Of a stretch of DNA of 48,457 nt, positions 1 to 8,235 are shown piece after piece. Below the pieces are notes generated by a model, which was not told the DNA's origin, made no database searches, and saw only the letters and a program-made list of their open reading frames with translations. Source of the stretch: Bacteroidia bacterium (GTDB taxonomy: Bacteria; Bacteroidota; Bacteroidia; UKL13-3); NCBI GenBank assembly GCA_018058135.1, contig JAGPCK010000019.1, positions 1 to 48,457 on the forward strand, in the 5' to 3' direction. How positions within the stretch are numbered: position 1 is the stretch's first letter; every line of letters starts with the position of its first letter. The position numbers and the translations under genes were made by a program.

Positions 1-399
1 CCCAAAAGTACGTAAAAGACACCTAAAATGACTTAACATTCATGAACTCGATATAAAGTTCCATGATTTTAATGACGAATTCCATGATAAATCTCATTTT
101 CAAGAAATTAGAGTTGGTTTTTAAAGATATTCTAAGTTTATGAAAAATAACTTAAAAAGGATAGCATATGAGAACGCGCAAGGATAGATGTGCCTTTCCT
201 TTTTGGCAAGAAAGACCACTGATTATCAGCGGCTTTCTTCATTTATTATATCTCAGGGCGGAGGGGCTATCCCCCCCTCGCGTTGGGTAGAGCGCCTTTT
301 CAGGGCTGGTAGCCTAATGCGGCTTTTTGAATAATACAAATGCTGCCGGGTGGAGAATAGCAAAAAAACAAATGACCCAATTTTTCTTTAGTTTGCAGC
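1..399. other. gene-free leader region with two hairpin-forming tracts
   Basis: No convincing coding frame. Bases 1-180 are AT-rich and look like ordinary spacer. At 209-238 an imperfect inverted repeat (AGAAAG..CTGA / TCAG..CTTTCT, loop TTA) could be the terminator of a plus-strand gene lying left of the window, although no clean T-run follows. At 256-296 there is a GC-rich tract with GGGG (263-266) facing a C7 run (271-277) and GGCG (257-260) able to pair with CGCC (293-296). This differs sharply from the AT-rich surroundings and may be a structured RNA or a decayed repeat. No known RNA family is recognised. Confidence 0.4.
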
Positions 400-879
400 A
401 TGAAAGCGGCTACCTTACATGAACTGAAAGCAGAACTGAACAACCTGCCTCCTGCTCAGGTGGTAGAGTTGTGTATTCGCTTGGTGAGGTTCAAAAAAGA
501 AAATAAGGAACTGCTCACCTACCTGCTGTTTGAATCAACCGACAACCATGCTTTTGTAGAGGGAATTAAAAAAGAAATCAACAGCGGTTTTGAACAGATT
601 AATACCGATAGCCTGTACTACATCAAAAAAAGTGTGCGCAAAATACTTCGTTTAATTACCCGCTACAGCCGTTATGCCTCTTCTGATAAGGTAACGGCAG
701 AGTTGCTGTTGTACTTTTGCCATAAACTTAAAAATGCAGGATTGGGTATTGAAAAAAGTCAGCAAATGGTTAACCTGTATGCTGCCCAAATCAAAAAAAT
801 TGAAAAACTCATCTCTTCCATGCATGAAGATTTGCAGTACGATTACCGCAAAGAGTTGGATGAAGTGGCCATGGGTTGA
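400..879 (+). CDS. conserved helical hypothetical protein (possibly DUF6155-like)
   Basis: A 159-residue protein predicted to be all-helical and cytosolic, with no signal peptide or membrane segment. It is rich in Lys, Leu and Glu. The start MKAATLHELKAELNNLP and the middle segment (about residues 65-95, basic: YIKKSVRKILRLITRYSRY) recall small Bacteroidota proteins grouped as DUF6155, but that link is from memory and weak. The ATG at 400 sits four bases after a promoter-like TTAGTTTG at 388-395, so the message may be nearly leaderless. It is convergent with the 46-residue gene at 981-1121. No function can be assigned. Confidence 0.75.
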   Translation: MKAATLHELKAELNNLPPAQVVELCIRLVRFKKENKELLTYLLFESTDNHAFVEGIKKEINSGFEQINTDSLYYIKKSVRKILRLITRYSRYASSDKVTAELLLYFCHKLKNAGLGIEKSQQMVNLYAAQIKKIEKLISSMHEDLQYDYRKELDEVAMG

Positions 880-931
880 GTAGTTTTTAATTCTTAAAAC
901 ACCACAAGAACAATCATCGTCATAACAAAAA

Positions 932-959
932 AAGCCTCTCCGGTTTCCCGAAGAGGCTT
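932..959 (-). terminator. intrinsic terminator of the 46-residue gene
   Basis: Read on the minus strand, GCCTCT..CGG / CCG..AGAGGC forms a stem (934-943 with 948-957, one mismatch) closed by a 4-base loop and followed by seven T residues (plus-strand A run 927-933). It lies just after the stop codon at 981. It would end transcription of the minus-strand run starting further right. Confidence 0.8.
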
Positions 960-980
960 CATATTGTTGCCTTGAAGAAG

Positions 981-1121
981 TTATTCTTCAATTACACCAG
1001 TTTGCTCTTTGTAAGGAGATTTAACATTCACCTTAGCACGGTTAAGAGCTAACATGGTTTGCTTTTGTCTTGATACGGTTTTATTTAACCTGTTTTTTCT
1101 TTTTAGTCTAGTAACTGCCAT
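981..1121 (-). CDS. 46-residue basic conserved small protein
   Basis: A short minus-strand frame, ATG at 1119-1121 and TAA at 981-983. It begins MAVTRLKRKNRLNKTVSRQK and ends in the acidic tail TGVIEE. The first 35 residues are strongly basic (many Lys/Arg/Asn, no Asp or Glu), as expected of a ribosomal or other nucleic-acid-binding peptide. An intrinsic terminator follows 22 bases downstream, and the gene sits 58 bases after the metalloprotease gene on the same strand. The frame is too short for most gene finders. Similar tiny basic proteins accompany Bacteroidota ribosomes (for example the bL38-type proteins), but identity with any of them is unverified. Confidence 0.7.
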   Translation of the reverse strand: MAVTRLKRKNRLNKTVSRQKQTMLALNRAKVNVKSPYKEQTGVIEE

Positions 1122-1179
1122 GACTTTTCTAATTAAGGCTGCGAAATTAGGGAATTTGCTGATTAAAACAAACTATTCC

Positions 1180-3288
1180 TTATTTCTTTATCACAATTTT
1201 TGCTGAGTACAACTGGCCTGCTTCATCAGTAGCCTGAATAAAGTACACCCCATTGGCTAAATCAGCGGTATTCAACAGCGCTCCTTCTGGCCCGTTAACT
1301 TTCCAGTCGGCAGTCACTTTTCTGCCCAATATGTCAGTGCAGGTTACTTCTTTCAAAGGCGCTTCTGTTGTTAAAGAAACCTCGTTTTGAGCCGGATTGG
1401 GATATACCGAAAGCGGCTTTGATTTTATCTCCTTACAGGTAGACAGAGTGCCTGTATTGCTGATGGTGATATCATCAAGGTAGAAGTTAGTACCGCCATC
1501 GCTTTGAAAATCAAATCTGAAAAGTAAACTGGGTTGGTTGGAGGCCAAGGCTACAGGAACCGCAGCCGTCTTCCACATCTCCGGTCCGGTGGGAACAAAA
1601 TCTACCTCCGGATTAATTGTTCCGGTTATGGTAGACAGTTGTGCACCTGTTCTTGACCAAATGTTGGTCCAGGTGTTGCCGCAATCAGTGCTCACGGTTA
1701 CGGTTAACCTGTCATTGGGAGCGGTAACATCGCCAATAAATGAACCTGTTTTGTTCGCATAGGCATATGCAAAACCTAATACCACAGGCGAGAGTCCGCT
1801 GGTGCTTATAGCAGGTGAAATGAGTGTGTGGATGTTTCCGTTTTGTCCGAAATTATTTCTCACTCTTATGCTTTTGTTGTTTCCGTAAGAAGCTAAACCG
1901 GAGATGGCCCATTGATTAGGGCCCGTAGCGATGGAATACCAGGCTTCTATGGCCAGAGAGGTGTTTTCAAAACTCTCGGCATAAGGGGCTTTTACCACAG
2001 CCGTGGCAGAAGAAACCATTACCAGATCATTGTACCAAACAGTATCTGTTCCATTAGCATTCGATACAATAAGGGTTACATCGTATTTACCTGAAGTACT
2101 GTATTGAACTACAGGATTAACAGCGGTCGATGTAGCTGGTGTTCCCCCTTCAAACAACCAGGTGCGGGAAGTAACTGTAGTGTTGTAAGAAATGTCACGG
2201 AACGTGATGGAGGTTCCTTCGCAAGGGTAGTTGTTACTGCAAAAGGCAGCTCCCACAGGTACCAAAGCACAAACCTGAGCCGACTGTCCAACAAGTCCCG
2301 TAGCCACCAAGTTACTTTCTTTCCAAAGGTCTTCCCTGTTTATAAACAACACCTGACGTGAGCGGGCTTTTTGTCCTTTAGTAAACATATTCTGACAACT
2401 GCCGTCTGCGTAATCCATAAAATTCTCAATCTGATCTGGCAAGTCTGGATTATCGTTGGTACAAGAGTTAATCTGATTGCAGCCGTAACTGGCCTCATCA
2501 ACAGGAGGAGTATCTAACACATCATCTCCCTGCTCACAGCCACCCTGAAACGGATGAAATAATCCGAGCCAGTGTCCAATTTCATGTGTGGCAACTCTAC
2601 CGGCACGTGCAGCGTTACTGGTACCCACACTTCCAATATAATCATGGCGGATAATTACACCGTCTGTAACACTGGATTGTTTACCATTAATAGCCCAGGG
2701 AAACTGCGCATAACCTAGTATGGTACCCGCATCTCCCCTGTCTTTAATGTTTTTCACCACCCATACATTCAAATAGCGATTGTTGGGCCACACACTCAAA
2801 CGTTTGATATTATCATCCGCATTGGACGTGTAACGGGTGTACATTCTTACTACTCCATCAGTACAACGTCCGTTAGGATCTAACTTAGCCAGCTCAAACT
2901 CCACTTTAAAATCAGCGGCTACGTCTTTAAAAACAGGGTTAGTGTTCACACTGTCTTTGTTTAAACGTCTGAAATCTTCATTCAGGATTCTGATTTGATC
3001 GAGAATCTGGGTGCGGGAAATATTCTCATTGCCGTTTTCATGAAACACATGAAATACCACCGGAATTTTTATAACCTGATCTACATCTTCCGCATTTGCT
3101 TTGGTTTTACCTTCCTGAACGGCTTTTATCAGATCATTAAATTGCTGCATGCGCAAATACATCTGCGGATCATTTTTTAATTGCTCCACATGTATTTCAT
3201 CTGTTATACACCACTTGTTATGCTGTGCCTTGGCCTGTGTACAGGTCAATACAGCGAGCACTATACCTAAACTCAAATATTTCATCAT
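1180..3288 (-). CDS. secreted M43 (pappalysin-like) zinc metalloprotease with T9SS sorting domain
   Basis: A 702-residue secreted endopeptidase. Residues 1-22 are a signal peptide ending in AKA-Q. The metzincin zinc site HEIGHWLGLFH is at 235-245, with a Met-turn at about 288-293 (ENFMDY), diagnostic of peptidase family M43. A PKD-like domain follows (about 345-428), then a jelly-roll / choice-of-anchor J-like domain (about 435-610). A C-terminal type A sorting domain starts near 625 (YPNPAQNEVSL) and ends in IVIKK, which predicts export by the type IX system and surface attachment or release. The start could equally be the second Met. It lies 10 bases after a TonB receptor gene on the same strand, so the two are probably co-transcribed. 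Substrate unknown. Confidence 0.93.
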   Translation of the reverse strand: MMKYLSLGIVLAVLTCTQAKAQHNKWCITDEIHVEQLKNDPQMYLRMQQFNDLIKAVQEGKTKANAEDVDQVIKIPVVFHVFHENGNENISRTQILDQIRILNEDFRRLNKDSVNTNPVFKDVAADFKVEFELAKLDPNGRCTDGVVRMYTRYTSNADDNIKRLSVWPNNRYLNVWVVKNIKDRGDAGTILGYAQFPWAINGKQSSVTDGVIIRHDYIGSVGTSNAARAGRVATHEIGHWLGLFHPFQGGCEQGDDVLDTPPVDEASYGCNQINSCTNDNPDLPDQIENFMDYADGSCQNMFTKGQKARSRQVLFINREDLWKESNLVATGLVGQSAQVCALVPVGAAFCSNNYPCEGTSITFRDISYNTTVTSRTWLFEGGTPATSTAVNPVVQYSTSGKYDVTLIVSNANGTDTVWYNDLVMVSSATAVVKAPYAESFENTSLAIEAWYSIATGPNQWAISGLASYGNNKSIRVRNNFGQNGNIHTLISPAISTSGLSPVVLGFAYAYANKTGSFIGDVTAPNDRLTVTVSTDCGNTWTNIWSRTGAQLSTITGTINPEVDFVPTGPEMWKTAAVPVALASNQPSLLFRFDFQSDGGTNFYLDDITISNTGTLSTCKEIKSKPLSVYPNPAQNEVSLTTEAPLKEVTCTDILGRKVTADWKVNGPEGALLNTADLANGVYFIQATDEAGQLYSAKIVIKK

Positions 3289-3298
3289 GCCTCAAATA

Positions 3299-5722
3299 TT
3301 AAAAATTTGCTCTTAATGCCAAAACAAAGTTTCTGCCCGGGGCACTAATACCCGATGCAAAATACCTGTAATGGTAGTCTAAAATGTTCTCCAACGCAGC
3401 CTGCACTTTGAAATATTGATTAAAGGTGTATTCTGTTCTCAGATTAAATACACACCAACCAGGCATACCTTGCGGTGTTGCAGAGTCTTCATTGTCCTCT
3501 GCATTTAGCCTATAATCTTTCTTTAGTTTCCATGCATTGTAACGTACTTGAAACTCTGCTCTGAATTTCTTTTTGCGCAACACAAAAGCTGATTGGCCGT
3601 ACACAGGTGGAATATGATCCAGAGGTGTAAGTGTATCTTTACCTGATGCGTTTACATCATTGAGCCTACCGTAGGTATACGTAATCGTATGTTGCATTGC
3701 AAAAGAAGGTGTGAGTTCAGACTCCAGTGTTGCAGTAAAGCCTGTAATGTAAGCACTGCGTTTGTTCTGACTGGCCTGCACTGCGGATAATAAACCATTG
3801 TAAAACACAGAATCCTGACCATTTAACAAATAAGGAGCAGTAACAATGATGTTATTAAAATGGCTGTAATACCCGTTCAATTCAATACGTGTTTTTTTGT
3901 CAATTACTTTCCCGATGGTAAGTTCTGCGGTGTAAACATTTTCAGGTTTAAGTGATGAATTAGGCACTACTAAAACCGCCCCGGGTTTGGAGTCAAAAAA
4001 CTTGGTGGCATCATCAACATTAGGTGCCCTAAAACCGGATGAACCTAACGCAGATAAACGCCAATCGTTGCCAGGCAGGTAAACTAAGCCAACACTTCCG
4101 TTCAGAGCAGTGAAAGTATTGTTTACATCAGCAAAGGGAAAAGGAAAAACAGTAGTATCAGCAAAAGTTGAAGACAGTTTTACGGAACTGAATCTGGCGC
4201 CTGATGACAAAATAAACTTCCTGTTAATCTCCCAGCGATGAGTCAAATAAGCCGCAATCGTGTTCATGTCACTACCTCCGTCAGGGTAACGGGTTTGTGC
4301 TTTTGAAATTGCTCCTGTGGTGATGTCTTCAAAATGAGCTTTTGAGTTTACCTTGTTCAGTAACACCTCTGCACCGTAGCGCAACTCGTGTTTCTTTTTA
4401 AAATCTTTTATAAAATCAGCATTAAGCGCATAAATGTTTATTTTTTCAATTTGAGAACGTTTATTTACAGCATTAAATCGTCTGTCGTGTCTTGATTCAT
4501 CAATGCTTTGCTGAGATAAAATAATTCGCGCAGTTTTATAAAAAGCATTCTCTTTTTTAAACTCGGTTGTGAGCGAATTAAATAAACGTGTTTGAGGTCC
4601 GTAATACCACTCAGCAAATTTGAGCTTACTGCCACTGTATTCAGTCAAACGATCAAACCGAGGCACATCGGTTGAGTTGGAATATTGCACATTCAGTAAT
4701 ACATCAATGTACTTACCGGCTTTGTATAAAAATTTCTGCGTAATGTCATACTGCGAGTACCCTGCTCCTTTCTGAACATTGTAATCTTTGTTCTTTACCA
4801 TGGAGTCGGCACCGTTGATGCGTTGTGCATAGTAGAGCACTTTCCCAAATTCTGGGTAGGCACCAGGGCGATTGGCACCGGCTTTTAAATCGCCAAAATC
4901 TTTGTAGGTAAAAGAGGTAAAGGAAGCCAGTTTTTTACCTCCGATGTTTACAGATACGTTGCCCGTTTTTTCATTGCTGGCGGAAGAATAGCGAACAAAT
5001 GAAGAACCATTAATTAATAATTTATCGGTAGTGGACAACTGCGGACGTTTGGTGTAAAAATGCATTACCCCACCCAAGGCATCACTGCCATACATTACTG
5101 AACCGGGGCCGTACATTACCTCTACCCTGTCAATGCTATTGGGGTCAATGGTGATTACGTTTTGTAAATGCCCTGCACGGTACACGGCATTGTTCAGTCG
5201 AACTCCATCCACTACCATCAACACGCGGTTGGCTTCAAAACCTCGTAAAATAGGGCTGCCACCACCCTGCTGGCTCATTTGCATATATACCTTACCTGTT
5301 TGAAGTAACAAATCGGCTGAGGTTTGCGGGTTATTTTGTTCAATTTTTCGGGCATTAATAACTTCAATCTGTTGAGGAATATCAATCTTCTTCTCTTCAG
5401 ATTTGTTTGCTGTAAGTACAACTTCGTCCAAATCAAAGCTTACCTCACTCAGGTAAATCTTAAATGATTTAGCTTCCAAAGCTGACTTAGTGAATTGCTG
5501 TGACTGAAACCCTACCAATTTTATTAGTAATGTATCAGAAGATGAAAAGGCCGTCAAGTCAGCTATACCTTTAGTATTTGATTGAACGGCATTGGTAGAA
5601 TTGGGAACGTAGACCAGCACGCCCTCCAATGGTTTAAGGTCAGATTTATTGTATATATATAACTGCTGTGCACGGGAAATAAATCCTATGCATAGCAGCA
5701 TAACTGTTGCTATGTATTTCAT
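3299..5722 (-). CDS. TonB-dependent receptor, haem/haemoglobin-receptor-like
   Basis: An 807-residue outer-membrane receptor. It has a signal peptide (1-18, cleaved near SRAQ), a carboxypeptidase-like regulatory domain (about 19-95), a plug domain (about 105-230; GGGSPILRGFEANRVLMVVD and YGPGSVMYGSDALGGVM) and a beta-barrel ending in the aromatic C-terminus ALRANF. The plug wording RGFEANRVLMVVDGVRLNNA is close to that of the haemoglobin/transferrin/lactoferrin receptor class, so haem or a metal chelate is a reasonable ligand, but this is inference. It is followed at 10 bases by the secreted protease, which suggests coupled proteolysis and uptake. The upstream gene (5806-6321) encodes a small membrane-anchored protein and is 83 bases away. 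Confidence 0.93.
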   Translation of the reverse strand: MKYIATVMLLCIGFISRAQQLYIYNKSDLKPLEGVLVYVPNSTNAVQSNTKGIADLTAFSSSDTLLIKLVGFQSQQFTKSALEAKSFKIYLSEVSFDLDEVVLTANKSEEKKIDIPQQIEVINARKIEQNNPQTSADLLLQTGKVYMQMSQQGGGSPILRGFEANRVLMVVDGVRLNNAVYRAGHLQNVITIDPNSIDRVEVMYGPGSVMYGSDALGGVMHFYTKRPQLSTTDKLLINGSSFVRYSSASNEKTGNVSVNIGGKKLASFTSFTYKDFGDLKAGANRPGAYPEFGKVLYYAQRINGADSMVKNKDYNVQKGAGYSQYDITQKFLYKAGKYIDVLLNVQYSNSTDVPRFDRLTEYSGSKLKFAEWYYGPQTRLFNSLTTEFKKENAFYKTARIILSQQSIDESRHDRRFNAVNKRSQIEKINIYALNADFIKDFKKKHELRYGAEVLLNKVNSKAHFEDITTGAISKAQTRYPDGGSDMNTIAAYLTHRWEINRKFILSSGARFSSVKLSSTFADTTVFPFPFADVNNTFTALNGSVGLVYLPGNDWRLSALGSSGFRAPNVDDATKFFDSKPGAVLVVPNSSLKPENVYTAELTIGKVIDKKTRIELNGYYSHFNNIIVTAPYLLNGQDSVFYNGLLSAVQASQNKRSAYITGFTATLESELTPSFAMQHTITYTYGRLNDVNASGKDTLTPLDHIPPVYGQSAFVLRKKKFRAEFQVRYNAWKLKKDYRLNAEDNEDSATPQGMPGWCVFNLRTEYTFNQYFKVQAALENILDYHYRYFASGISAPGRNFVLALRANF

Positions 5723-5805
5723 ATAAAATTATAAACGTGAAATAATAAAAAAGGCTGCTCACATAAATTATATGCAAAAGCAGAATAAAAACTGAAGTGG
5801 TAAAA

Positions 5806-6321
5806 TCAGCTCACTTTTGGCGGGGGCGATTCCTGCGTTAAATCAGGTGAAAGAAACAGGCAAATAAAATAAGATGAATGTGCAATTTGCATCGCAGAAA
5901 CATGAACAAAGGCAGGCATTTCCACAATGTAATCTTTAACTATACTTTTGATTAGTAGTTTGGCATTTTTAGCGGGATGTCCGTTGTTTTGATGAACCTG
6001 CTGCTTGAGGTGAGAGAGTATTTCCTGCTCGCGTGCATCCTGAATACAGTACCACACTGCACCGGCTGCTGTTTCCGTTTTGCGAATGATGTCATATAAA
6101 TTGCCCTTGTAACGGAATTCATGTTCTTTCACCCATTCAAAATCTGCATCAGCTGTTACATCGGGGGAAAAGGCCAGTAAGTCTGCATCCGGTATCTGCC
6201 CTTTCTGAAGTTTCCATACGTGTTTCTTTACCTGAATACTGAGTACATTATATACAGCATAATACCCCGCAATATTGTAGAGCATAATGGCGAACAATGA
6301 TATAGCAATGGATTTCTTCAA
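5806..6321 (-). CDS. small membrane-anchored hypothetical protein preceding a TonB receptor
   Basis: 171 residues with one N-terminal hydrophobic segment (about 4-24, no clear cleavage site), then a soluble part with the phrase HEFRYKGNLYDIIRK and a proline-rich tail ending SPPPKVS. No family is recognised with certainty. From memory, similar 130-170-residue proteins precede TonB receptors in many Bacteroidota, which fits its place 83 bases before the receptor gene and 16 bases after the phosphodiesterase gene. The role may be metal or haem handling; this rests on context only. Confidence 0.8.
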   Translation of the reverse strand: MKKSIAISLFAIMLYNIAGYYAVYNVLSIQVKKHVWKLQKGQIPDADLLAFSPDVTADADFEWVKEHEFRYKGNLYDIIRKTETAAGAVWYCIQDAREQEILSHLKQQVHQNNGHPAKNAKLLIKSIVKDYIVEMPAFVHVSAMQIAHSSYFICLFLSPDLTQESPPPKVS

Positions 6322-6338
6322 CCTGACAAATTTATTAT

Positions 6339-6836
6339 TTATATCCGTTTTCCAAGTTCAATCACCTGTAAGTCCTTTGGGGTTGCATGGTCAATAGAAA
6401 ATCTGATTAATGTACGCACCTGATGAAAGCCCTTGATGCCTGCTGCACCCGGATTAATGTGAAGGTGATTCAGTTGTTTATCAAAAATCACTTTCAGGAT
6501 ATGCGAGTGACCGCAAACCACAATACCGGGCTTGTGCTCTATAATCTGCTGTTTTACCTTAGCAGCATACTTACCGGGGTAACCTGCAATATGGGTGATG
6601 AGTACTTTTACATCTTCACACATGAACACAGCTGTTTCAGGATATGTAAGCCTAAGCTCCCGGCCATCTATGTTGCCCCATACGCCTTTTACGGGTTTTA
6701 AAGATTTTAACCGGTCAGAGACTTCAATACTTCCCCAGTCTCCTGCATGCCATATTTCGTCACATTCTTTTAAATATTCCACTACTCCATCATCCAAATG
6801 GCTGTGTGTATCTGATAAAACACCTATTCTTTTCAA
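6339..6836 (-). CDS. YfcE/MJ0936-type metallophosphodiesterase
   Basis: 165 residues, the usual length for this calcineurin-like subfamily. The two-metal site is complete: D9-x-H11 (LSDTHSH), D33 in HAGDWG, N55 in GNIDG, H82 in LITHI, and H110-x-H112 in CGHSH. Relatives hydrolyse phosphodiesters in vitro, and the physiological substrate is generally unknown. It is cytosolic, with no signal peptide. It is divergent from the rhomboid gene, and the 59-base gap must hold both promoters. It is probably the first gene of the minus-strand run leading through the receptor and protease. Confidence 0.93.
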   Translation of the reverse strand: MKRIGVLSDTHSHLDDGVVEYLKECDEIWHAGDWGSIEVSDRLKSLKPVKGVWGNIDGRELRLTYPETAVFMCEDVKVLITHIAGYPGKYAAKVKQQIIEHKPGIVVCGHSHILKVIFDKQLNHLHINPGAAGIKGFHQVRTLIRFSIDHATPKDLQVIELGKRI

Positions 6837-6877
6837 CGGTTAGCTAATCTTTGCTTCAAAAATGCGCTTTTCTTGCG

Positions 6878-6885
6878 TAGTTTTG
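6878..6885 (+). promoter_or_regulatory. -7 promoter element of the rhomboid gene
   Basis: TAGTTTTG matches the Bacteroidota TAnnTTTG consensus in all fixed positions and lies 10 bases before the ATG. A TTTG at 6850-6853 is 24 bases upstream, slightly far for a -33 element. No Shine-Dalgarno sequence is evident. Confidence 0.5.
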
Positions 6886-6895
6886 GCAACAAGAT

Positions 6896-7513
6896 ATGAC
6901 TTTAATAATTGTATTAATCACCACTGCGGTCAGCCTGCTGGCTTTTAGTAATCACCGGTTGATGGATCAACTCATTTTTAATCCGTTTGTTACGAGGGTG
7001 CGAAAAGAGTGGTACCGCTTTTTAAGCTGCGGATTGTTGCACGCTGATTTTTTTCACCTGTTGGTGAACATGTATGTGCTTTACAGCTTCGGACAAATGG
7101 TGGAAAGTTACTACGGAGCAGTGTTTGGTGGCAAGGGAACTTTTATGTTTGTATTTCTTTACCTCTCCAGTATTGCAGCAGCCAATATTTCTACCTACAA
7201 AAAATACAACACGGTTCCTTCTTACAATGCCTTGGGTGCATCAGGTGGTGTATCGGCTATTGTTTTTACAGCTATCTTGTTCGACCCTTTTCAAATGGTG
7301 ATGATATTTCCCATACCAATTCATTTTCCGTTGGTACTTTTTGGTGTAGGTTACCTCATTTACTCTTACTTTATGAGCAATCGCTCAGGGTCAGATAACA
7401 TTAACCATGAAGCGCACTTTTACGGTTCATTACACGGCATTATCTTTACCATTGCCTTTAAGCCGGCAGTTGGCAAAGCATTTATTTCACAAGTAGTAAA
7501 CTGGTTCAGTTAA
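6896..7513 (+). CDS. rhomboid-family intramembrane serine protease
   Basis: A 205-residue integral membrane protein with about six hydrophobic segments. The catalytic serine is S116 in GASGG and the partner histidine is H174 in the segment HEAHFYGSLHG; these define the active-site dyad inside the membrane. The loop HADFFHLLVNMYVLYSFG (about 49-66) is the typical L1/TM2 signature (HxxxHLxxNM). It cleaves transmembrane or membrane-proximal substrates, target unknown. Its stop codon overlaps that of the convergent gene at 7510-8127, with the shared bases TTAA at 7510-7513. Confidence 0.93.
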   Translation: MTLIIVLITTAVSLLAFSNHRLMDQLIFNPFVTRVRKEWYRFLSCGLLHADFFHLLVNMYVLYSFGQMVESYYGAVFGGKGTFMFVFLYLSSIAAANISTYKKYNTVPSYNALGASGGVSAIVFTAILFDPFQMVMIFPIPIHFPLVLFGVGYLIYSYFMSNRSGSDNINHEAHFYGSLHGIIFTIAFKPAVGKAFISQVVNWFS

Positions 7514-8127
7514 AACAGAATTCCTGCTCTTATTATAAGCGGACTAGGGTAAGGACTGTATATCGTCTGGTTGAGGTTATAAAGTACCAACAAATAAGGC
7601 CCTCTGAAACTCCCCATATCTCCTGATGAGTAACCGCCACCTACCAAGGCACTGCCCACCCACCTTCTGTTGGTGTTGTAAACAGCAGGATCATAAAAAT
7701 CATAATTGAGTGCTTCATATTCAGCATTGGCAAAAAGTCCGGAGATAATATTGTAACGGGCCAATACACTCCCGCCATACAAGCTGGAGGATAACTTAAA
7801 AGTACCTCCTGATGAGGTAGGTACTTGTTGACTTTGATATATGTAAGTTCCGCTTGTACCTACCAATAACCTCTCAGTGACCTGGTATGCTATAGTGGGT
7901 TGCAACAGAACGTAGGTAAAATCTCCAAAGGAAGCCCAGGCATTTCCGCCCACTCTTACCTTGCTCCAGAAGGGGCTTTTCTCCGGCTTCTGTTCATCCG
8001 GTTCATCTTCTTTCTTATCGCTTGGTTCCTCAGTGTTCTTTTTTTGTTCAGGATTTTTCATGGGTTGCTGAGCCGCAGCAGTTAGCGAGACCAAGAGTAC
8101 AACAATGACTATACTGATTTTTTTCAT
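7510..8127 (-). CDS. putative small outer-membrane beta-barrel protein with charged linker
   Basis: 205 residues: a signal peptide (1-19, VSLTAAAQ), a highly charged low-complexity linker (about 22-50, rich in E, K, D, P), then alternating hydrophobic/aromatic strands (about 55-205) ending IIRAGILF with a terminal Phe, typical of a barrel. No enzymatic motif is visible. It resembles short outer-membrane proteins of Bacteroidota with no known function. It is transcribed toward the rhomboid gene and shares stop-codon bases with it. The start is the ATG at 8125-8127, supported by the signal peptide. Confidence 0.8.
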   Translation of the reverse strand: MKKISIVIVVLLVSLTAAAQQPMKNPEQKKNTEEPSDKKEDEPDEQKPEKSPFWSKVRVGGNAWASFGDFTYVLLQPTIAYQVTERLLVGTSGTYIYQSQQVPTSSGGTFKLSSSLYGGSVLARYNIISGLFANAEYEALNYDFYDPAVYNTNRRWVGSALVGGGYSSGDMGSFRGPYLLVLYNLNQTIYSPYPSPLIIRAGILF

Positions 8128-8204
8128 AACTATTTACTGCGTACAAATATCAAGATATTCAATCATTTTTCACCCAACGCTAACGAATAACCTCAGAGAA
8201 ATCT

Positions 8205-8212
8205 TATTTTCG
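8205..8212 (+). promoter_or_regulatory. -7-like promoter element of serC
   Basis: TATTTTCG differs from TAnnTTTG at one position. It lies 23 bases before the serC ATG in the 108-base divergent gap. No clear TTG -33 element stands at the expected distance. Confidence 0.4.
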
Positions 8213-8235
8213 CAAAAAAATAATTAACTCCTTCC

